Shown here in pieces: positions 44,994 to 54,709 of a stretch of DNA of 64,000 nt (positions are counted from its first letter, which is position 1; every line of letters starts with the position of its first letter). The notes under the pieces are model-generated. The model was not told where the DNA came from. It did not search any database and worked only from the letters and a program-made list of their open reading frames with translations. Origin of the DNA: Planctomycetota bacterium (GTDB taxonomy: Bacteria; Planctomycetota; JACOTG01). The stretch spans positions 1-64,000 of the forward strand of contig JACOTG010000166.1 of the NCBI GenBank assembly GCA_016178505.1, written 5' to 3'. The translations under genes and the position numbers were made by a program.

Positions 44994-45548
44994 TTACCGA
45001 ATCGGCTTCTGCGCGACGATCTCACGCGTCGCGGTGACGATGAGATCGACGAGCGGTGCCTGGGCGAGCGTCTCGAGGTCGCCGGTTCGCTCGTCGGCGA
45101 GCCGATACGCGCGAACGATGTTGCGGAGGTGCCAGGCCTGCAGCGCCATCAACTCGTGCCGAAGCACGTCTTCGCCTTCGCGGATCACCGAGAACGGGTC
45201 GAGGATGGCGACGGTGGACGCGACGGGTGCGTGAGACGGGGACGGCGCGGCTCTTCCGTACGCGGGCGGACGCTGCGCCGGCGGCGTCGTCGCCTCGGGC
45301 GTGAGCGCCCGTCCCAACGCGCCTTCGAGGTACACGAGAGAAAGACCCGTCGCCCAGTAAGCGAGATCCGTCCGATTGGGCTGTGTGGTTTCTCGCGGCG
45401 TCCGGAGCACGGGTCCCGTCGCGGGTACGAACTCGATCCATCCTTCCCAAAGCCCGTTCTCGACCTCGCACCCGCACGCTCGTGGATGGTAGGCCTGGCC
45501 CGCTGGCGCGACCAGCGACTCGTCGAATTCCTGAAAGACCTCTGCCAT
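44994..45548 (-). CDS. conserved hypothetical protein
   Basis: 184-aa soluble protein. Starts AEVFQEFDESLVAPAGQAYH, with PRACGCEVENGLWEGWIEFV and RTPRETTQPNRTDLAYWATG as the conserved blocks, followed by a Pro/Ala-rich linker and a helical C-terminal half (EDVLRHELMALQAWHLRNIV). ATG 45548 has GAGAG upstream. I recall similar proteins in proteobacteria and planctomycetes; no function is known to me. Convergent with the YCII gene. Confidence 0.6.
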   Translation of the reverse strand: MAEVFQEFDESLVAPAGQAYHPRACGCEVENGLWEGWIEFVPATGPVLRTPRETTQPNRTDLAYWATGLSLVYLEGALGRALTPEATTPPAQRPPAYGRAAPSPSHAPVASTVAILDPFSVIREGEDVLRHELMALQAWHLRNIVRAYRLADERTGDLETLAQAPLVDLIVTATREIVAQKPIR

Positions 45549-45845
45549 GACGACTCTCGTGCGGAGGAACGGCTTCGAGCACCGCCGCGGCGATCGCAAA
45601 AATCCTGCCGCGCACGGCGGCCGGTCTGGAGTGAAGAAACGATCGGCGAGACGGCTTGGATGCGTCGAGGTTCCCGTCGAAGATCGGCCGGGCGAGCGTC
45701 GGAATTACATCCGCGGATCGCCTGACCGGAACGTCTTGCACTCCGTTCGTCCCCGCGCGCCAGAGTGTCGATGGAGAGTTGACACCGCCCGCCGTCCGCC
45801 TACGCTTTGCCGCGCACGAGACCACTCACCCACGGATGAGGCGCC

Positions 45846-46469
45846 ATGGAGAAGGACACCGGGCGAGTTGAAGCGTTCAGCGACGGCGTGTTCGCGATCG
45901 CGATTACGCTGCTGATCCTAGAGGTCCGCGTTCCGGAGACGGGCCACGGGACGACGAATCCCGAGCTGTTCGGGATGCTGCTCGATCTCTGGCCGTCGTA
46001 CTTCGCGCTGCTCTTCAGCTTTTTCGTGATCCTCGTGATGTGGATGAACCACCACGAGTTCTTGCGCTGGGTGAGGACGGCCGCCGACTATCGATTCCTC
46101 TTCGCGAATGGCTTCGTCCTTCTGATGGTGACGTTCGTGCCGTTTCCCACGACCGTCATCGCGCGGTATCTCTCGACGGCCGCGGCGAGCGCGGCGGCCG
46201 CGTTCTACTGCGGCACCTTCTTCTTCGTGAGCCTCGCGTACGGCGCGCTGTTTCGCTCCGTGACCCGCAAGCGCCGGCTCCTCCACGATCACGTGTCAGA
46301 GGAGGCCGTCGCACGCGTGCGCCGCGCCTACAACATTGGGCCCATCGTCTACGCGATCTCGACGGCGCTCGCGCTGTGGAACGCCGTCGTCGGCCTCCTC
46401 GTCTGCGCGTCGCTGTGGGTGCTGTGGACGCGCCTGTGCTACGACGTGCGCCGCGAGCGCGCGGTCTGA
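45846..46469 (+). CDS. TMEM175-family (DUF1211) potassium channel-like membrane protein
   Basis: 207 aa with five to six membrane helices. The N-terminal signature RVEAFSDGVFAIAITLLILE (residues 7-26) contains the FSDGVFAIAITLL motif that forms the selectivity constriction in bacterial TMEM175 channels. Further helices are at ~45-70, 80-100, 110-130 and 160-195. Bacterial relatives conduct potassium as tetramers. Single gene; ATG 45846. Confidence 0.85.
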   Translation: MEKDTGRVEAFSDGVFAIAITLLILEVRVPETGHGTTNPELFGMLLDLWPSYFALLFSFFVILVMWMNHHEFLRWVRTAADYRFLFANGFVLLMVTFVPFPTTVIARYLSTAAASAAAAFYCGTFFFVSLAYGALFRSVTRKRRLLHDHVSEEAVARVRRAYNIGPIVYAISTALALWNAVVGLLVCASLWVLWTRLCYDVRRERAV

Positions 46470-46595
46470 GGTGAATCGACGTCGTCGAGCGATTGGGCGA
46501 GCGAGATCGCGTTGCTCGAGAATTGCCGTGTCACGCTCGGCCTCCGCGTCGACGAAGCGCGTAACGTTGAGTCGCGCTTCGATCGAGGACTTGAC

Positions 46596-46976
46596 ATGAG
46601 TGACTGGCGACGTCGCGCCATCGAAGCGTTTCCAGATCTGCGACCGGACTTCGAAGAGCCCGACTGCACGATCTACACCGTTTTCATGGAGCTTGTGCCG
46701 AAGTGCCGTCGCGCTCTTGGAGAGAACGACACGGAGACGCTGAAGCGGGTTCACTCGTTCGCTGCTTGGTGCGCGCGCCAGCGTTCGAAGGATCTCTGGA
46801 ACGCAGCCGGCGTCGCGCTCTACGAGCACCTCACGTGGGCCCAGGCGGTGGACTCGATGTCGACGTGGGTGCCGCGCGACGTGTTCGAAAAGGTCGTTGG
46901 CCTGCTCGAAAGCAAAGTTGGCACAGCCTGCATCGAGCGTATTCGACGCGAGTATGATCGCGAGAGCCGTGCGTGA
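46596..46976 (+). CDS. small DUF7674-like protein
   Basis: 126-aa helical protein: AFPDLRPDFEEPDCTIYTVF, MELVPKCRRALGENDTETLK, then AAWCARQRSKDLWNAAGVAL. I recall this family as DUF7674, unknown function, possibly immunity-type. ATG 46596 has GAGGAC upstream, better than upstream starts. No membrane segment. Confidence 0.6.
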   Translation: MSDWRRRAIEAFPDLRPDFEEPDCTIYTVFMELVPKCRRALGENDTETLKRVHSFAAWCARQRSKDLWNAAGVALYEHLTWAQAVDSMSTWVPRDVFEKVVGLLESKVGTACIERIRREYDRESRA

Positions 46977-47092
46977 CTTCGGATCTCCGTGCGGGAGGCC
47001 GCGAATGTCTCAAGGGACTCCGGCAATCGAGTCCGTGATCGCGCGATCGTGAGCGAGCGACTCGATCGCGCCGAATCGGAGGCCGTTTCTTC

Positions 47093-47917
47093 GTGAGGTC
47101 TTTCGCGATCGTCGTTCTTTGCATAGTCGTGGCGATCGTCTACGGGGTCGCTCACGATCAAGTCACGGCGCGGGTCTGCGTCGAGTACTTCACCATCGGG
47201 CATCCGGCGATCTTCGGCACCGACGACCCGACCCTTCTCGGCATTGGCTGGGGCATCGCCGCAACATGGTGGGTCGGGCTGCTCCTCGGCGTTCCGTTGG
47301 CGTGGGCAGCGCGCGCCGGAGATTTCCCAAAGCGGCGCGTCCGCTCGTTGTTGCGACCAATCGCCTGGCTCGTGGTCGTCATGACCGCGTGCGCACTCGT
47401 CGCGGGCATCGTCGGTTTCGTTCTCGCGACGAGCGGCGCCGTTTCCCTCGGCGGGCCGCTCGGGCGTGCCGTCGCTCCCGAGAAGCACGTCGCGTTCATC
47501 GTTGACCTTTGGGCGCACTCCGCGAGCTATTTCGTTGGCTTCACGGGCGGGCTGATCATCGTCGTGCAAGTGCGACGTTCGCGAAGCCGCAGGAAAGACT
47601 CAGCCACGGTGGAGCCGTCCACTTCACACGAGGTGGCAACGACGAGATCGACTCGCGGACCTGTCTGTGTGAGCGTCGCGTTGCTTCTGACCCTCTGGGC
47701 AGTCATCACCGACAACATAACGCTGACCACCGGACGCTACACCGCGGTGCTGATCCAAGCAGTCGTCTGTTCGAGTGCCTCGCTCTTGTGTCTTGCTTTC
47801 GGATGGCCGCGAATGTCGACGTTGCTTCGCGTCCTCTCGGTGATCCTCGCGCTCGCCGACGCTTGGACTCTCTTCGACGCCGGCGGCTGCCGTTTGCCCG
47901 GGGTGCTCGGTCTCTGA
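47093..47917 (+). CDS. integral membrane protein, unknown function
   Basis: 274 aa, about seven membrane helices (~3-22, 48-70, 84-110, 140-158, 190-208, 220-238, 243-262). Conserved-looking block: ARVCVEYFTIGHPAIFGTDD, then LGIGWGIAATWWVGLLLGV. I recall homologues in many bacteria without a known role. GTG 47093 is the natural start, directly beginning the first helix. A hydrophilic Arg/Ser loop (~168-185) lies in the middle. Confidence 0.65.
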   Translation: MRSFAIVVLCIVVAIVYGVAHDQVTARVCVEYFTIGHPAIFGTDDPTLLGIGWGIAATWWVGLLLGVPLAWAARAGDFPKRRVRSLLRPIAWLVVVMTACALVAGIVGFVLATSGAVSLGGPLGRAVAPEKHVAFIVDLWAHSASYFVGFTGGLIIVVQVRRSRSRRKDSATVEPSTSHEVATTRSTRGPVCVSVALLLTLWAVITDNITLTTGRYTAVLIQAVVCSSASLLCLAFGWPRMSTLLRVLSVILALADAWTLFDAGGCRLPGVLGL

Positions 47918-48055
47918 CTCCATTGACGATCGGGCGCTGTGACCGAGAGTGACTGTGGATTGTTCACGACGATGCGCGCGCGGTGGGCGCCTGGTACCCT
48001 CGCCGTTCGCGTGCGATGCCGAGCACCGAAGTCCATCCTCGAGGTCTCGCGTGCC

Positions 48056-48514
48056 ATGAAAGACAAATCGCCCGAGCAGCAGCTCGCCGGGTTCATCGTG
48101 AAGTTCACGCCCGACGTCGGGGTGCAGGCGCGTGCGGCACTCGTGAAGTTGCGCAAGCGGCTGCCGGGGGCGATCGAGATGGTGTACGACAACTACAACG
48201 CGCTCGCGATCGGGTTTGGTCCGTCGGAGCGCGCGTCCGAAGCGATCCTCTCGATCGCGGTGTTCCCGCGCTGGGTGACCCTGTGCTTCCTGCAAGGTGC
48301 CGGGCTGCCCGATCCCGCGAAGCGACTCCGCGGCGCGGGGACGAGGGTGAGGCACATCCGCCTCGACGGACCGCACACACTCGACGAGCCGGAGGTTCAA
48401 GCCCTCATCGGGCACGCGCTCAAGCGCGCGAAGAAGCCGCTCGACCGCAACGAATCGCACCGCATCATCATCAAGTCGGTCTCGGAGAAGCAGCGCCCGC
48501 GACGCCCGGCGTGA
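48056..48514 (+). CDS. DUF1801 domain protein
   Basis: 152-aa protein of the YdhG/DUF1801 type: KDKSPEQQLAGFIVKFTPDV, ALVKLRKRLPGAIEMVYDNY, ILSIAVFPRWVTLCFLQGAG, with the conserved RHIRLDG near the end. Relatives share the frataxin-like/iron-chaperone fold YdhG; function is unclear. ATG 48056 has GAGGT upstream. The stop overlaps GTG 48511 of the next gene. Confidence 0.75.
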   Translation: MKDKSPEQQLAGFIVKFTPDVGVQARAALVKLRKRLPGAIEMVYDNYNALAIGFGPSERASEAILSIAVFPRWVTLCFLQGAGLPDPAKRLRGAGTRVRHIRLDGPHTLDEPEVQALIGHALKRAKKPLDRNESHRIIIKSVSEKQRPRRPA

Positions 48515-48519
48515 ACGCC

Positions 48520-49428
48520 ATGAATCTCGAGATCCTCGCTCGTCGCGCGTTTCGAGACCTGTTCGTTGCGCTCCTCATCGGTGTCGTCGCGGCGATTCCG
48601 TTTTTCACCATCGTCGGCCTACCGGTCCTGCACGTCGACCGCTACGTCCTTTCGGCGCTTTCACCAAACGACTCGGCGCTCGAGGAATGGCTTCGCGCGC
48701 GCGATGGCGTCGACAAGGTCACGGTTGCGCGCGGTGGCGATCGGGTAGAGATCGCGTATCGAACGCGCGAGCGATCGCTCGTTTGGTCGTCGTCGATTCC
48801 GCCGTGGAGCCAACTCGGCTATGGCTCAGTGCTGTCGGCATCAGTCGGCTGTCGAGTCGAGGTCCAGTCGGTCTTCCTCGCCTGCTTGCTCGCGAGCCAA
48901 GCCGGGTTTTTCATCGTGGGCTTGCACCGAGTCCGATCGTCGCGGGCGGCCGGCGAGCCGTTTCGACCGCTGGTGGCGGGAAGCTTCGCGAAGGCCGCCG
49001 CGAACGGGCTCGTCGTCGGTGCGGCCCTCGTGGCATTCGGCTTCCTCTACGACCGAGGTCTTCGCGCCGTCTACGATCCGTCCGATCAAGCCGGCCTCTG
49101 GGGCCTGCTGCGAGAGCTCGACATCGGGGCAAAGATCGCGCTCGTCGTGCTGGGCGCCGTCGTCGCGCCAATCTGCGAGGAGGCTTTTTTTCGCGGCGCG
49201 GTCTACGGCTCCTTCGTTGCCGCGGGGCGCCCCCTCGTCGGTGCGTGGCTGTCGGCGATTGTCTTCTCGTCGGTGCACTTCGATCTACCGCGCCTTCCGG
49301 CACTCATGATCTACGGTCTCGTGCTCGCGTGGCTCTACGATCGACAGCGATCCTTGGTCGCGCCGATCGTCGCACACGTCGTGAACAACGCGACCGCGTT
49401 CGCGCTGATCCTCGCCGGAGTGGATTGA
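48520..49428 (+). CDS. CPBP-family intramembrane metalloprotease (Abi-type)
   Basis: 302 aa with about seven membrane helices. CPBP catalytic motifs: EEAFFRG (Glu220, Glu221, Arg225), FSSVHFDL in the next helix and HVVNNATAF near the C-terminus. The family includes CAAX prenyl protease Rce1 and bacteriocin-immunity proteins; bacterial substrates are mostly unknown. A periplasmic insert (~55-110) separates the first helix from the rest. ATG 48520 or GTG 48511 (overlapping the upstream TGA) may be used; coupling with the DUF1801 gene is likely. Confidence 0.82.
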   Translation: MNLEILARRAFRDLFVALLIGVVAAIPFFTIVGLPVLHVDRYVLSALSPNDSALEEWLRARDGVDKVTVARGGDRVEIAYRTRERSLVWSSSIPPWSQLGYGSVLSASVGCRVEVQSVFLACLLASQAGFFIVGLHRVRSSRAAGEPFRPLVAGSFAKAAANGLVVGAALVAFGFLYDRGLRAVYDPSDQAGLWGLLRELDIGAKIALVVLGAVVAPICEEAFFRGAVYGSFVAAGRPLVGAWLSAIVFSSVHFDLPRLPALMIYGLVLAWLYDRQRSLVAPIVAHVVNNATAFALILAGVD

Positions 49429-49465
49429 TGCGCGCGCGACGCGCGATTCCGTGAGGTCGTGACCG

Positions 49466-49813
49466 AACGAGTACCTCAAGACGTCCGGTCGCATCGGCAA
49501 CACGCGGTATCAAGATCTGCTCGGCGTTGCCAAGCGCACTGCCCACCGGGACCTGACCGACCCTGCGGAGAAGGGCGTCGTGGAGCGGATCGGGTCGACC
49601 GGCAAAGCGGCCCATGGGGCCATCGAGAACACGTCGAAGGCAATGATCCACGCGCATCGAAGGGATCGGCTCGGAGGGCAAGCGCCAGCGGCCGACAGAC
49701 ACGAGGAGGCAAGCGATGAGCGGAGTGAGAACGCAAATCAACGGGCCAGCACCGGCACGCGCGACGAGTCGGTGATCGCCGAGTCTGAATTCGAATCCAA
49801 TCCCTTGGCATGA
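49466..49813 (+). pseudogene. C-terminal HTH fragment of a Fic/AlbA-type protein
   Basis: Directly after an in-frame TGA the frame reads NEYLKTSGRIGNTRYQDLLG, VAKRTAHRDLTDPAEKGVVE, RIGSTGKAAHG, which matches the winged-helix end of Fic-domain or AlbA/RecG-like regulators (usually NEYLKTSGRIGNAEYQ-type, then VSKRTAHRDLTDLVEKG). No start codon and no upstream domain exist; the tail after RIGSTGK has drifted. A short relic of a mobile or defence-type gene. Confidence 0.45.
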
Positions 49814-49905
49814 ACACGACGGCGCGTGCTGCCCTGGATCGCAAACTGGCCTGAGCGACTCGACCCGTGAAACGGCCGCTCATCAGGCTCGTACTCTTCG
49901 CCGCC

Positions 49906-51765
49906 ATGAAACACAAACATCGATCGCTCGCCATCGCCGCTCTCGCCGTGACGTGTTCTCTGGCCGCGTTCCTCGCGCACGCTGCAGGGCAGGACGGAAA
50001 ACCCGACCCGCTCGCTGCGGACATCCACCGTTGGTCGGACTACGTGAAGAGCAACACGTCGACCGACGAGTTGTGGGCGCAGGTGAAGAGCGGAGCCGCG
50101 CCGATCCTCGAGAGCGCCGATCAGTCGCTGCGCGACGGGCGACGCTGGCTGGCGCTGACGCGCCTCGCCGCCGTGCGCGTGAACCTCGCGGCTTCGGTCT
50201 ATGCGAGCGAGCACGCGGCCGGCCAGTTCAAGGACGACGCGGCGCTCGAAGCAGAGTGGACGCGCATGGGCGGCGTGCTTCGCGACGCGCTCGGCCCAAC
50301 GTCGCCGAACGGCTTGGACGGCGTCGCGCCCGCAGCGGTTCGAGCGCAGGCCGAGGTGGCACTGCCGCAAGTGCGCGGGTTCTACGACACGAGCCTCGAG
50401 TACGCGAAGAACACCGCACCCGAGTACGGCCTCTTCTACATCGGACAAGCGCAAGCGCAGCGCGACTTCGTGGCGCTGTGTCGATCGCTTTCGGCGGCCA
50501 CGTCGCTTCGCGCGCCGCCGCTGCGCGATCTCCGCGCCGAACTCGACGCGCTCGAAACCGAGATGCTCGCCGCATATCGGCCGCCTGTGTCGATCAACCG
50601 GCACCCCGAGTTCATCGTCGCCAGCTCGACCTTGAACGAAGCGCGCGAGCTGGACGCGGCCGGGCTCCGTTACGGCGCGCTCTTGCGGTATCTGCAAGCC
50701 GCGCTCCGATTCGCTCCGCTGCGCGCGACGCCGGCGACGCTCGACAAGGCCGCGCTCGCGTCGACGCTGCACGACCTCGATGCGCGCCTCTCCGCCGCCG
50801 GCGTCGACCACACGATCGGTCGAACGTTTCTCGAAGCGGCGCAGGCCGAGGTTGCGGCCGGCGTCCCGTTCGGCGGCCAGCCCGCCGCAGCGACGATCGT
50901 GACCGACGTCTTGCCGCGCTACTTCGCCGCGTTGGAGCCCGCCAAGCCCGCGCCGCCGAAGCCCGCGGCGCAAGTCAAGGTCACGCTCGTTCGCTGGCCC
51001 TACACCTGAAACATCTCCGACCCGGCAAGTTTGCTGGCCCAAAGCGTGGTGGCGGAGTTCGGCGGCAAAGCGAAGTTCGTGTCCGAGAACTACGGCGGCT
51101 CGGAGCTGGCGAAGCGGTTCGGCGTCACGCGATACCCGGCGATCTTCGTCGACGACATCCTCGTCGCGACTCCCGACGACTTCGGGTTCTACGGCAAGGG
51201 CGAAGACGAGAAGGGCGGACGCTACGCGCCGCTCAAGAGCGCCGCCGCGCATGAACGATTCCGCGCCGATCTCAAGTCGATGATCGATCTCATCCTCGCG
51301 GGAAAGAAGGACGCTGCTCGCGCGCAGGCCGCGCCGGTGAAGCCGGGCGAGGTCGCCGAGTTTCCCGACGTCACGCTCACGGACTTGGACGGAAAGACGC
51401 TGACGCGCTCCGAACTGAAAGAACGCGTCGTTCTCGTCGACCTGTGGGCGACGTGGTGCCCGCCGTGCCGCGGCACATTGCCGTGGTTGGGCGAATTGAA
51501 GAAGCGCTTCGGCGATCGCCTCGCGATCGTCGCGATCGCCGTCGAGTCGAAGGAGGATGCCGTGCGAAAGATCGCCAATGATCTGAATCTCCCCGTCACG
51601 TGGGTGATGGGCTCGCCGGATCTCGTTCGCTTGTTCGGCGACGTCAGCGCGGTGCCGACGCTCCTCGTCTTCGACCGCGAAGGCCACTCGGCCGCGGCCT
51701 TTTACGGCGCACCGCCGACCCTGCACGCCGAAGTGGAAGCCAAGCTCACGTCGTTGGTGAAGTAG
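49906..51765 (+). CDS. secreted double-thioredoxin protein, probable selenoprotein (UGA at 51007-51009 read as Sec)
   Basis: A signal peptide (residues ~1-32, ending AHA-AGQ) leads a ~300-residue helical domain. Then KVTLVRWPYT is followed in frame by TGA and by NISDPASLLAQSVVAEFGG and FGVTRYPAIFVDD, which is a thioredoxin fold whose active-site Cys position is exactly the TGA. Read as Sec368, the motif is U-N-I-S. A second, TlpA-type thioredoxin domain follows with WCPPC (Cys518, Cys521) and SAVPTLLVF (cis-Pro). Total 619 aa. The part after TGA has no start codon before LLAQSVV, and the first part ends in mid-strand, so two separate genes make no structural sense. A hairpin with GU in the loop starts 12 nt after the UGA. 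GTG 49867 is an alternative start. Confidence 0.72.
51022..51037 (+). promoter_or_regulatory. possible bacterial SECIS hairpin
   Basis: CCGGCA-AGUU-UGCUGG: a 6-bp stem with one G-U pair and an AGUU apical loop, with the loop starting 19 nt after the UGA. Loop size, distance and a G in the first two loop positions meet the bacterial SECIS rules as I know them. Confidence 0.5.
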
Positions 51766-51904
51766 CCATCGTCGTTCTGGAACCCGACGTTGCCCGAGCG
51801 TTTCGCGGCTCCGCCGCCGTGAATGACGGGTTGCGATCGCTCCCGAAGGTGTCTGAAGTCACGAGGCGTTCGAAGTGCTCGCGAACGTCTTCGGGCCCGC
51901 GCGC

Positions 51905-52858
51905 TCAGCGCCAGTCGTCGATGAGGTAGACGCCGGGCCGGTTGTAGCCGGGGCCGCGGCCGCGCTCCATGATCACACCTTGCGCGCGATCGGCGCGGTA
52001 GCCTCGCCGGACGACCGCGCGATACGCTTCCTCGCGCGCAGCGTTCACGCCGAACGTCACCTGTGGCGTGCTGACCGAGATCGCGAACTCGTCGACGGCG
52101 TCGAGGAGACGGCCGAACGCCGCGGCCGCGCCGCGCCCAGGGCTTGCCGCGCCGAACTTCACATAGCAGACGCCGCTGCCCGCCTCGGAGCCCGCGCCAT
52201 GGTGGCAAACGGCAAATGCCGACGGACGCTCCGGATCGCCGAGGAGAATCGTGTCGCCTTGTCGCTGCGAGGCCGCAAGCGTGATCTCGAACGAGAGGTC
52301 GAGACCCGGATAGATTCGACCGGTGAGCGCACGACAGGCTCGACGCGCGCGCTGCTGCCGATCCTCGGAGAGTCCGGAGAGCCGAGTCCACTTCGGAGGT
52401 CTGGCTGGCCGTTCTGCCGCGCGCGCAAACAGGGGAGTCAGGTAGCGAGGATGGAAGCCGAACTTCTGATAGAGGCCGACGTGCTTCGCGCTGTTCGAGA
52501 ACGTGAAGAGGCCGGAGTGACGCACGCGCCACGTCGAGAAGATCTTCATGGTGCCGCGGAGCAGAGCCTGCGCGACGCCGCGATTCCAGTACTCGGGATG
52601 AATCGTGAGCGGCCCGAAGAAGGCGACGCTTCCCCATCGCGCAGCGAAGTTCGAGCCGACGAGGCGCCCGCCGACCTCGGCCGCGAGCGCGGCCTTGGGC
52701 GCCGCGTTCCAACGCGGCCGGACGTACGCGGCGTCGCCGCCAAATGCCATCGGATCCGGCAGTCCAATGAACGTACCGAACGCGAGACGAAAGATGCGAT
52801 CCGCTTCGTCGAGATCGCGCTCGAGCAAGGGGCGGACCTTCACCGTTTCGTGTTTCAT
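51905..52858 (-). CDS. GNAT family N-acetyltransferase
   Basis: 317 aa, with two GNAT-like halves. The N-terminal domain has the acetyl-CoA loop HPEYWNRGVAQALLRGTMKI (Q/R-x-x-G-x-G/A position near residues 90-110) and the strand FTFSNSAKHVGLYQKFGFHP. The C-terminal half (YVKFGAASPGRGAAAAFGRL, EAYRAVVRRGYRADR) resembles a second, degenerate GNAT unit. Substrate unknown. ATG 52858 follows GAGGGCC. Convergent with the selenoprotein candidate. Confidence 0.78.
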   Translation of the reverse strand: MKHETVKVRPLLERDLDEADRIFRLAFGTFIGLPDPMAFGGDAAYVRPRWNAAPKAALAAEVGGRLVGSNFAARWGSVAFFGPLTIHPEYWNRGVAQALLRGTMKIFSTWRVRHSGLFTFSNSAKHVGLYQKFGFHPRYLTPLFARAAERPARPPKWTRLSGLSEDRQQRARRACRALTGRIYPGLDLSFEITLAASQRQGDTILLGDPERPSAFAVCHHGAGSEAGSGVCYVKFGAASPGRGAAAAFGRLLDAVDEFAISVSTPQVTFGVNAAREEAYRAVVRRGYRADRAQGVIMERGRGPGYNRPGVYLIDDWR

Positions 52859-53389
52859 GGGCCCTCGAATGGGGTTGATGGCTACGTGACCGACACGGCC
52901 GCAAATTCTAGCGAGCATCCGCCCGCGCTGCGCGCCGATCCGTTCGAAGCGTGAGACCCCAGGGCGAGAGCGGGCCTCACGGTTCACGAGCGGATCGAAG
53001 AGTTGGGGCGATCGGCGATCGTGAGTCCGCTCTCGCGGTTGGGCGACCACCGGATACTCGCCGCGCCGGGGAACGCTCCGCTGATTCGCCTCGCTCGAGC
53101 GGGGCACGCGTGGAGTTTCTACATCTGCTTGAAAACGCTTTCGCGTTCGACGAATCGTTGCGCCGTTCGCGTCGCGACGCAGCGGCCGATTTCCTGTAAT
53201 CGTCGATCGCGGATGCTTCCCGGAGTCGGTGCGGCATGGGTCTTGTAGGGCGACGCGCGAGCTGGAACCGCGCGGCCGGGCGAGCACGTGGACCGCGATG
53301 TCGCGTCCTCGGGCACGCGATCGTTTCGACGCGCCGTGCATGAACCGAAGCGGAGATCCCCGCGAACCGGCGGGAGCGATGGTGAGAAC
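52859..53389. other. 531-bp gap without a gene
   Basis: Frames here are short or lack coding bias. One short stretch (VEFLHLLENAFAFDESLRRS near 53110-53190) looks protein-like and ends in TAA but has no start or family. The last bases hold the leader of the phosphoesterase gene. Confidence 0.4.
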
Positions 53390-54709
53390 ATGGGACGCCA
53401 TGCCGACGATCGATCGACTGCGCGCGAAAGATGGGGGATCAACAGGCGACAATTCTTGCAGGGGGCCGGTGCCGCCGCGGGATGGTTCGCGCTCGGCGGG
53501 CTCGGCTACAACCGCGCGTTCGCGCAGCCGACCGGACTGCCGCCGCCCGAGGCGTCGAACATCGACCACATCGTCCTCGTGACGATGGAGAATCGGTCGT
53601 TCGATCACTTCCTCGGGTGGCTCCCCGGCGCCGAGGGCAGGCAGCGAAACCTCACGTTCTTCGACGCGGCCGGTACGCCGCACACGACGCAGCGCCTGTT
53701 CGATTTCCAGGGCTGCAGCCACCCCGACCCGGATCACTCGTACGGGGGCGGCCGCATCGAATACAACAACGGCGCCTGCGACGGCTGGCTGCGCGCGGGA
53801 AGCAACGACGACTATGCGATCGGCTACTACCGGCCGCGCGAGGTGCTGTTCTTCGCCAACGCAGCCGCGCGATGGACGACGTGCGACCATTACTTCGCGC
53901 CCATCATGGCGGAGACGTTTCCCAACCGCATCTACCAGCATGCGGCTCAGACCGATCGACTTCACAACACGTTCGAGGCGAGCAGCCTGCCGACGATCTG
54001 GGACCGGCTCGCGGCGGCTGGCCTGAACGGACGTTACTACTACAGCGACGTTCCGGCGCTCGCGATCTGGGGAACCCGCTATCTGCCGATCGCCCACTCG
54101 TTCCAGTCGTTCCTCGACGATGCAGCGTCCGGGTCGCTTCCCCACGTTTCGTACGTCGATCCGCGATTCATCGACGCGCCGAGCGGGACGTCGGGCGACG
54201 ATCATCCGCATGCCGACATCCGAAACGGCGACGCGTTCTTGAACCAGATTTATCGAGCCGTCATCAATGGGCCCGACTGGCCGCGCACGCTCCTCGTCAT
54301 CACGTTCGACGAATGGGGCGGCTTCTTCGATCACGTGCCGCCGCCGCCCGCGGTCATTCCGTCTGCCGATCAAGCGGCCGGAAACGTGGATGGGCTGCGC
54401 GGATTTCGGGTGCCGACTCTCTTGATCTCGATCTATGGGCATCGTCGGATTTCGCACGTCCTGTTCGATCACACGTCCGTGCTTCGAATGATCGAGTGGC
54501 GATGGAATCTCCAGCCGCTGACCGTGCGTGACGCGACGGCGAACAACCTAGCCGAGGCGCTCGACTTCACCACGCCCCTCTACGCGGCGAGTCGATTCGA
54601 CATTCCGGCGGGACCATTCGGCACGATCTGTCATGGCTTCGCGCCCGCTTCCGACAAGTGGCAAACGCTTCGGCAGATGGCCGCCGACTACGGCTGGCCG
54701 ATCGGCTAA
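53390..54709 (+). CDS. Tat-exported phosphoesterase (phospholipase C / acid phosphatase family)
   Basis: 439 aa. A twin-arginine signal NRRQFLQGAGAAAGWFALGG (residues ~18-37) sends it out folded. Catalytic domain of the phosphoesterase family: NIDHIVLVTMENRSFDHFLG at ~60-79 with the metal-binding Glu and Asn of MENRSFDH, MAETFPNRIYQHAAQTD, and LLVITFDEWGGFFDHVPPP with Asp, Glu and His ligands. HVLFDHTSVLRMIEWRW ends the domain. Such enzymes hydrolyse phospholipids or phosphomonoesters. ATG 53390 follows GTGAG; upstream frame is not Tat-compatible. Confidence 0.85.
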   Translation: MGRHADDRSTARERWGINRRQFLQGAGAAAGWFALGGLGYNRAFAQPTGLPPPEASNIDHIVLVTMENRSFDHFLGWLPGAEGRQRNLTFFDAAGTPHTTQRLFDFQGCSHPDPDHSYGGGRIEYNNGACDGWLRAGSNDDYAIGYYRPREVLFFANAAARWTTCDHYFAPIMAETFPNRIYQHAAQTDRLHNTFEASSLPTIWDRLAAAGLNGRYYYSDVPALAIWGTRYLPIAHSFQSFLDDAASGSLPHVSYVDPRFIDAPSGTSGDDHPHADIRNGDAFLNQIYRAVINGPDWPRTLLVITFDEWGGFFDHVPPPPAVIPSADQAAGNVDGLRGFRVPTLLISIYGHRRISHVLFDHTSVLRMIEWRWNLQPLTVRDATANNLAEALDFTTPLYAASRFDIPAGPFGTICHGFAPASDKWQTLRQMAADYGWPIG

